Shown here piece after piece: positions 6,871-8,982 of a stretch of 8,982 nt of DNA. The notes under the pieces are model-generated. The model saw nothing but the letters and a program-made list of their open reading frames with translations. It was not told the origin of the DNA and searched no databases. Location: positions 1 through 8,982 of the forward strand of contig CAITQY010000109.1 of the NCBI GenBank assembly GCA_903894655.1, given 5' to 3'. This DNA comes from an uncultured Gemmatimonadota bacterium. GTDB taxonomy: Bacteria > Gemmatimonadota > Gemmatimonadetes > Gemmatimonadales > Gemmatimonadaceae. Each line of letters starts with the position of its first letter. Position 1 is the first letter of the stretch. Position numbers and translations under genes: made by a program.

Positions 6871-8233
6871 ACTCCCGGAATCCGAGTGGGCCGAGTTCGC
6901 GGCCCATGCCGGATTGCTTGACGCCACCGAACGGATAGCGCGGGTCGGAGACCACCATTTCGTTCACGAACACCATGCCGGCATCGAGCCCTTCGATGCA
7001 CTGCGTGGCGAGAGCGGGATCGCGGGTCCACACACTGGCGCCCAATCCGAACGGGGTGTCGTTGGCCTTCGCGATCGCGGCGGCGACATCGGCCACGCGG
7101 AACACCGACGCCACCGGACCGAACAACTCTTCCCGGGCGGCGGGGGCGTGGTCGGGGATATCCACGAGGACCGTGGGCGGATAGAAGAACCCGGCCAGTC
7201 CGTCGGTGGAGCCGCCCACGAGGGCCCGCGCGCCGGCCGCGATGGAGTCGGTCACCTGCCTGGCGAGGCCATCGCGCACGCTCTCGGTGGCGATCGGCCC
7301 GATCTGTGTGGCTTCATCGCGCGGATCGCCAACGCGCAAGGCGCGCATGCCGCTCACGACGCGTTCGAGGAAGTCGTCGTACACGGCGTCGCAGACGATG
7401 AAGCGTTTGGCCGCGATGCACGACTGGCCCGAGTTCACGGTGCGCGCCGCCACCGCCTGCGAGGCCGCGAGTGCGATGTCGGCATCGGGCAGCACGATGA
7501 ATGGATCACTGCCGCCTAACTCCAGCACGACTTTCTTGAGATACTGTCCGGCCACGGACGCGACGTGTCGTCCGGCGCGATCGCTGCCCGTGAGCGTCAC
7601 GCCGGCGATGCGTTCATCGGCGATGACGCGGTCGAGCGCCTCGATCTCGATGAAGGCCATGTGGCAAGGCGCGTCGGGCATCGAGGCATCATCGGCCCGC
7701 GCGGCGGCGCGCGCTTCGGCGAAGCAGGTGTCGAGTAGTCTCGCTCCTCCAGGCACGGAGCCGGCCGGTTTGATCAACACGCCGTTGCCGGCTAAAAGCG
7801 TGGGCACGGCAAAGCGCAGCGCCTGCCAGTAGGGGAAATTCCACGGCATGATGGCCAGTACTGCGCCCAGTGGCGCGTACTGAATGCGCACGTCGTGCGC
7901 GTCGTCGAGCAGGAGCACGTCGTCCGCGAGTGCGGCCTGCGCTAGGGCCGGCGCCTGTTCACACAGCGACACGCATTTGTCGACTTCGGCGCGCGCGGCC
8001 ATGATCGGCTTGCCCATTTCGAGCGAGAGCCAGTCGGCCAAGGCTTCACGATGCGCCTGTACGGCCACGCCGAGCGCCTGCACGAAGCGCACTCGCTGCG
8101 CGTGGGGCGTGCGCCGCCACAGGCGCTGTTCGCGAGAGACGCGTGCAATCAGCGCGTCGCGCTCCGTTGCCGTGAGCGGCGGGAATGCGTGCAAGGCGAT
8201 GCCGGTCGCCGGATTCACTGCGCGGAATGTCAT
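6818..8233 (-). CDS. succinate-semialdehyde dehydrogenase-type ALDH
   Basis: A 471-residue NAD(P)-dependent aldehyde dehydrogenase, full length for the family. Seen in sequence: Asn132 in MPWNFPYWQ (oxyanion site), cofactor-binding Lys155, the TGSDRAG turn (215-221), general-base Glu238 in LELGGSDPF, catalytic Cys272 in NSGQSC, and Glu369 in EELFGP. The PWNFP-YWQ and LGGSDPFIVLPDAD stretches resemble the GabD1/Sad (YneI) branch, which oxidises succinate semialdehyde to succinate in 4-aminobutyrate breakdown; the substrate is inferred from family and not proven. It lacks the usual KHASNVP after GN, having KPAGSVP instead. The C-terminal dozen residues after TNPKVV lie in the overlap with the kinase gene. 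The start at 8233 gives the family-typical N-terminus; a TTG at 8269 would add 12 residues but lies inside the inverted repeat at 8243-8277. Neither a good Shine-Dalgarno nor a TANNNT box precedes it. No other 4-aminobutyrate gene is nearby. Confidence 0.92.
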   Translation of the reverse strand: MTFRAVNPATGIALHAFPPLTATERDALIARVSREQRLWRRTPHAQRVRFVQALGVAVQAHREALADWLSLEMGKPIMAARAEVDKCVSLCEQAPALAQAALADDVLLLDDAHDVRIQYAPLGAVLAIMPWNFPYWQALRFAVPTLLAGNGVLIKPAGSVPGGARLLDTCFAEARAAARADDASMPDAPCHMAFIEIEALDRVIADERIAGVTLTGSDRAGRHVASVAGQYLKKVVLELGGSDPFIVLPDADIALAASQAVAARTVNSGQSCIAAKRFIVCDAVYDDFLERVVSGMRALRVGDPRDEATQIGPIATESVRDGLARQVTDSIAAGARALVGGSTDGLAGFFYPPTVLVDIPDHAPAAREELFGPVASVFRVADVAAAIAKANDTPFGLGASVWTRDPALATQCIEGLDAGMVFVNEMVVSDPRYPFGGVKQSGMGRELGPLGFREFTNPKVVRRARLPEVPR

Positions 8234-8242
8234 ACCAAGAAG

Positions 8243-8277
8243 CTCGGCGCTTGGCCCCGTTAGGGTCAAGCGCCGAG
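8243..8277. terminator. long inverted repeat, terminator or attenuator
   Basis: CTCGGCGCTTG (8243-8253) and CAAGCGCCGAG (8267-8277) are an 11-bp perfect inverted repeat. CCC/GGG extends the stem to 15 positions around the loop CGTTA (8258-8262). Position 8254/8266 is a G-U wobble in plus-strand RNA but an A-C mismatch in minus-strand RNA. On the minus strand it follows the peptide gene (stop 8340) and ends 10 bp before the dehydrogenase ATG. No U run of note follows (only CUUCUU), so it may be a weak terminator, an attenuator or a regulator-binding dyad. Two TTGACC hexamers sit in or beside it on the minus strand. Confidence 0.5.
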
Positions 8278-8339
8278 GTCAACCGTGCGGGTGGTGCGGG
8301 TGCGGCCGGGTTTGCGTCGTGAGCCGGCGCCGACACGAC

Positions 8340-8540
8340 TTAGACAGAACACCCCGCCGCCTGATGGGCTGAGATGTCAGTGACGCTCACTCCGCACTTA
8401 TCGCACACGATGCTGATGGAGATCGTCCCGGAGTCATTCTTGCCTCCGCCTCTGCGCGGCCCCCCACCGGCGATCTGGCCGAGCTGGTCGTCGCTGAGTG
8501 GCAGGTCGTCGTGACGCATGGACATTGCGGAATCGGTCAT
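8340..8540 (-). CDS. double-glycine-leader peptide with CCHC motif
   Basis: A 66-residue peptide. Residues 13-26 read LPLSDDQLGQIAGG, a close fit to the double-glycine leader consensus (LSxxELxxIxGG) cut by C39-type peptidase/ABC exporters. Cleavage after Gly26 (or Gly27) would free a core of about 40 residues that starts with a Gly/Arg-rich stretch and ends in a beta-like SISIV segment followed by Cys46, Cys49, His59 and Cys64 (C-x2-C-x9-H-x4-C). This could bind a metal, form a disulfide or receive Cys-based modification. GC-rich third positions support coding. The ATG at 8540 has a weak GAGA-type ribosome site about 7 nt upstream; in-frame ATGs at 8525 and 8519 would shorten the leader. No transporter, peptidase or modifying enzyme is visible in the window. 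Bacteriocin, signalling peptide or small metal-binding protein are all possible; the function is unknown. Confidence 0.68.
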   Translation of the reverse strand: MTDSAMSMRHDDLPLSDDQLGQIAGGGPRRGGGKNDSGTISISIVCDKCGVSVTDISAHQAAGCSV

Positions 8541-8542
8541 GG

Positions 8543-8739
8543 AATCTCTCGAAGCAGTTGTGGGGCCGAAGGAAAATCGCCGCAGTCAATCTGACTCCGT
8601 GCTCGCGATCTTGTCTACCTCGATCACGACGTTGTTGGCCGACACCACGACCACGCGGAGCGCCGCCTCACGCCGTTCGCCTCACGCCGTTCGCCGCACG
8701 CCGTTCGCCTCACGTACGTCACGTCAGGCAAGTCGCGTC
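8543..8739. other. intergenic stretch with repeats and short frame
   Basis: About 200 bp between the partial gene and the peptide gene, presumably holding the peptide promoter on the minus strand. A minus-strand TTGACT (8584-8589) resembles a -35 hexamer but has no good -10 at 17 bp. A 31-codon minus-strand frame (8586-8681) ends in a strand-like segment containing SANNVVIEVDKIAS and opens directly from the tandem repeats at 8666-8714. It may be chance or the tail of a decayed gene. Confidence 0.4.
8666..8714. repeat. 14-bp tandem repeat, 3.5 copies
   Basis: CCTCACGCCGTTCG occurs at 8666-8679 and 8680-8693, then with one change (T to G) at 8694-8707, then as a partial CCTCACG at 8708-8714. 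Fourteen is not a multiple of three, so any gain or loss of a unit shifts all reading frames crossing it. The array lies just past the stop of the minus-strand gene ending at 8740. Confidence 0.85.
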
Positions 8740-8982
8740 TCAGGCGGCTTGCGTCTGGATCAAGGCGCCTGGCACCGGACGCGGCAGCGAGTGGGGAACG
8801 GGCGTCCCGGCGGTCGGTAGCGCCATCGCCGCGGCGCGCGCGATCGCGGCGACTTCCGGCGGAATGGACACCGGGGCCAGCGGGGCGCGTCGCGGCACGC
8901 GCTGCGGCGTCCGCACCGGCGTCCGCACCGGCGTCCGCTCCCGATGACGCAATTCAGCCGCCTTCGTCGTCTGCCTCCGACG
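8740..8982 (-). CDS. partial hypothetical protein, C-terminal end
   Basis: A frame open from the right edge to a TGA at 8740-8742, giving the last 80 residues of a protein whose start is outside the window. Third positions are nearly all G or C, the clearest coding signature of the three minus frames here. The visible part is charged at first, then a thrice-repeated RTPV/RTPQ segment, then Pro/Ala-rich with one short helix-like stretch (PPEVAAIARAAAMAL), ending LIQTQAA. It has no recognisable domain. The low-complexity tail suggests a disordered C-terminus. It is on the same strand as, and upstream of, the double-glycine peptide gene, with a gap of 199 bp. Confidence 0.5.
   Translation of the reverse strand, partial: RRRQTTKAAELRHRERTPVRTPVRTPQRVPRRAPLAPVSIPPEVAAIARAAAMALPTAGTPVPHSLPRPVPGALIQTQAA
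8906..8938. repeat. 12-bp tandem repeat inside partial gene
   Basis: GGCGTCCGCACC occurs at 8906-8917 and 8918-8929, followed by a partial copy GGCGTCCGC at 8930-8938. On the minus strand it encodes a tetrapeptide repeat (RTPV, RTPV, RTPQ). The unit is a multiple of three, so copy-number change keeps the frame. Confidence 0.8.

Noticed and set aside
6425..7519. 364-codon plus-strand frame across the kinase and dehydrogenase ends
   Set aside because: It overlaps two confidently identified genes in other frames and has no domain.
8285..8302. 9-bp tandem duplication GTGCGGGTG
   Set aside because: Only two copies in a GC-rich spacer; easily chance.
8498..8947. Plus-strand frames at 8498-8947 and 8518-8820 over the peptide and partial-gene region
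   Set aside because: Composition and third-position bias are poorer than the minus-strand frames, and both run straight through the tandem repeats.
8740..8982. Possible decarboxylase gamma-subunit tail, suggested by PPEVAAIARAAAMAL
   Set aside because: A short Ala-rich helix is too little to assign a family, and no membrane segment or biotin-domain partner is visible.

Overview
The window is GC-rich (third codon positions almost all G or C) and holds chromosomal-type genes with no insertion sequence, tRNA, rRNA or CRISPR array that I can recognise. A very large NtrY-like membrane histidine kinase, a soluble Hanks-type kinase, TANNNT boxes placed for leaderless transcripts and a double-glycine peptide together suggest a GC-rich environmental bacterium. 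Gemmatimonadota is my best guess, but this is an impression and not a proven assignment.

Layout from left to right. Positions 1-146 are non-coding, somewhat less GC-rich, with a small hairpin and a 14-bp perfect palindrome. Positions 147-917 (minus) encode a secreted, probably beta-rich protein of unknown function. It is divergent from a 1354-residue multi-pass sensor histidine kinase at 985-5049 (plus). The 67-bp gap between them has two opposed -10 boxes, each 6 nt from its ATG, so both mRNAs look leaderless. A third such box (7 nt) precedes the next gene, 5089-6870 (plus), which fuses an N-terminal pseudokinase to an intact Ser/Thr kinase. That gene's 3' end overlaps by 53 bp the 3' end of a convergent aldehyde dehydrogenase of the succinate-semialdehyde dehydrogenase type (6818-8233, minus).

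Upstream of the dehydrogenase on the minus strand lie a long inverted repeat (8243-8277), a 66-residue gene for a double-glycine-leader peptide whose predicted mature part carries a C-x2-C-x9-H-x4-C pattern (8340-8540), a 200-bp stretch with 14-bp tandem repeats, and the 3' end of a Pro/Arg/Ala-rich gene that runs off the window (8740-8982).

Taken together, the left two thirds is a signalling block: an orphan histidine kinase followed by a Ser/Thr kinase that has its own promoter signal, and a divergent exported protein that might act in the same envelope process (inference from position only). The right third is metabolic (aldehyde oxidation) plus a possible secreted-peptide locus whose transporter and maturation genes would lie outside the window. 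The least ordinary items are the tandem pseudokinase-kinase, the Cys/His double-glycine peptide and the repeated leaderless promoter geometry.
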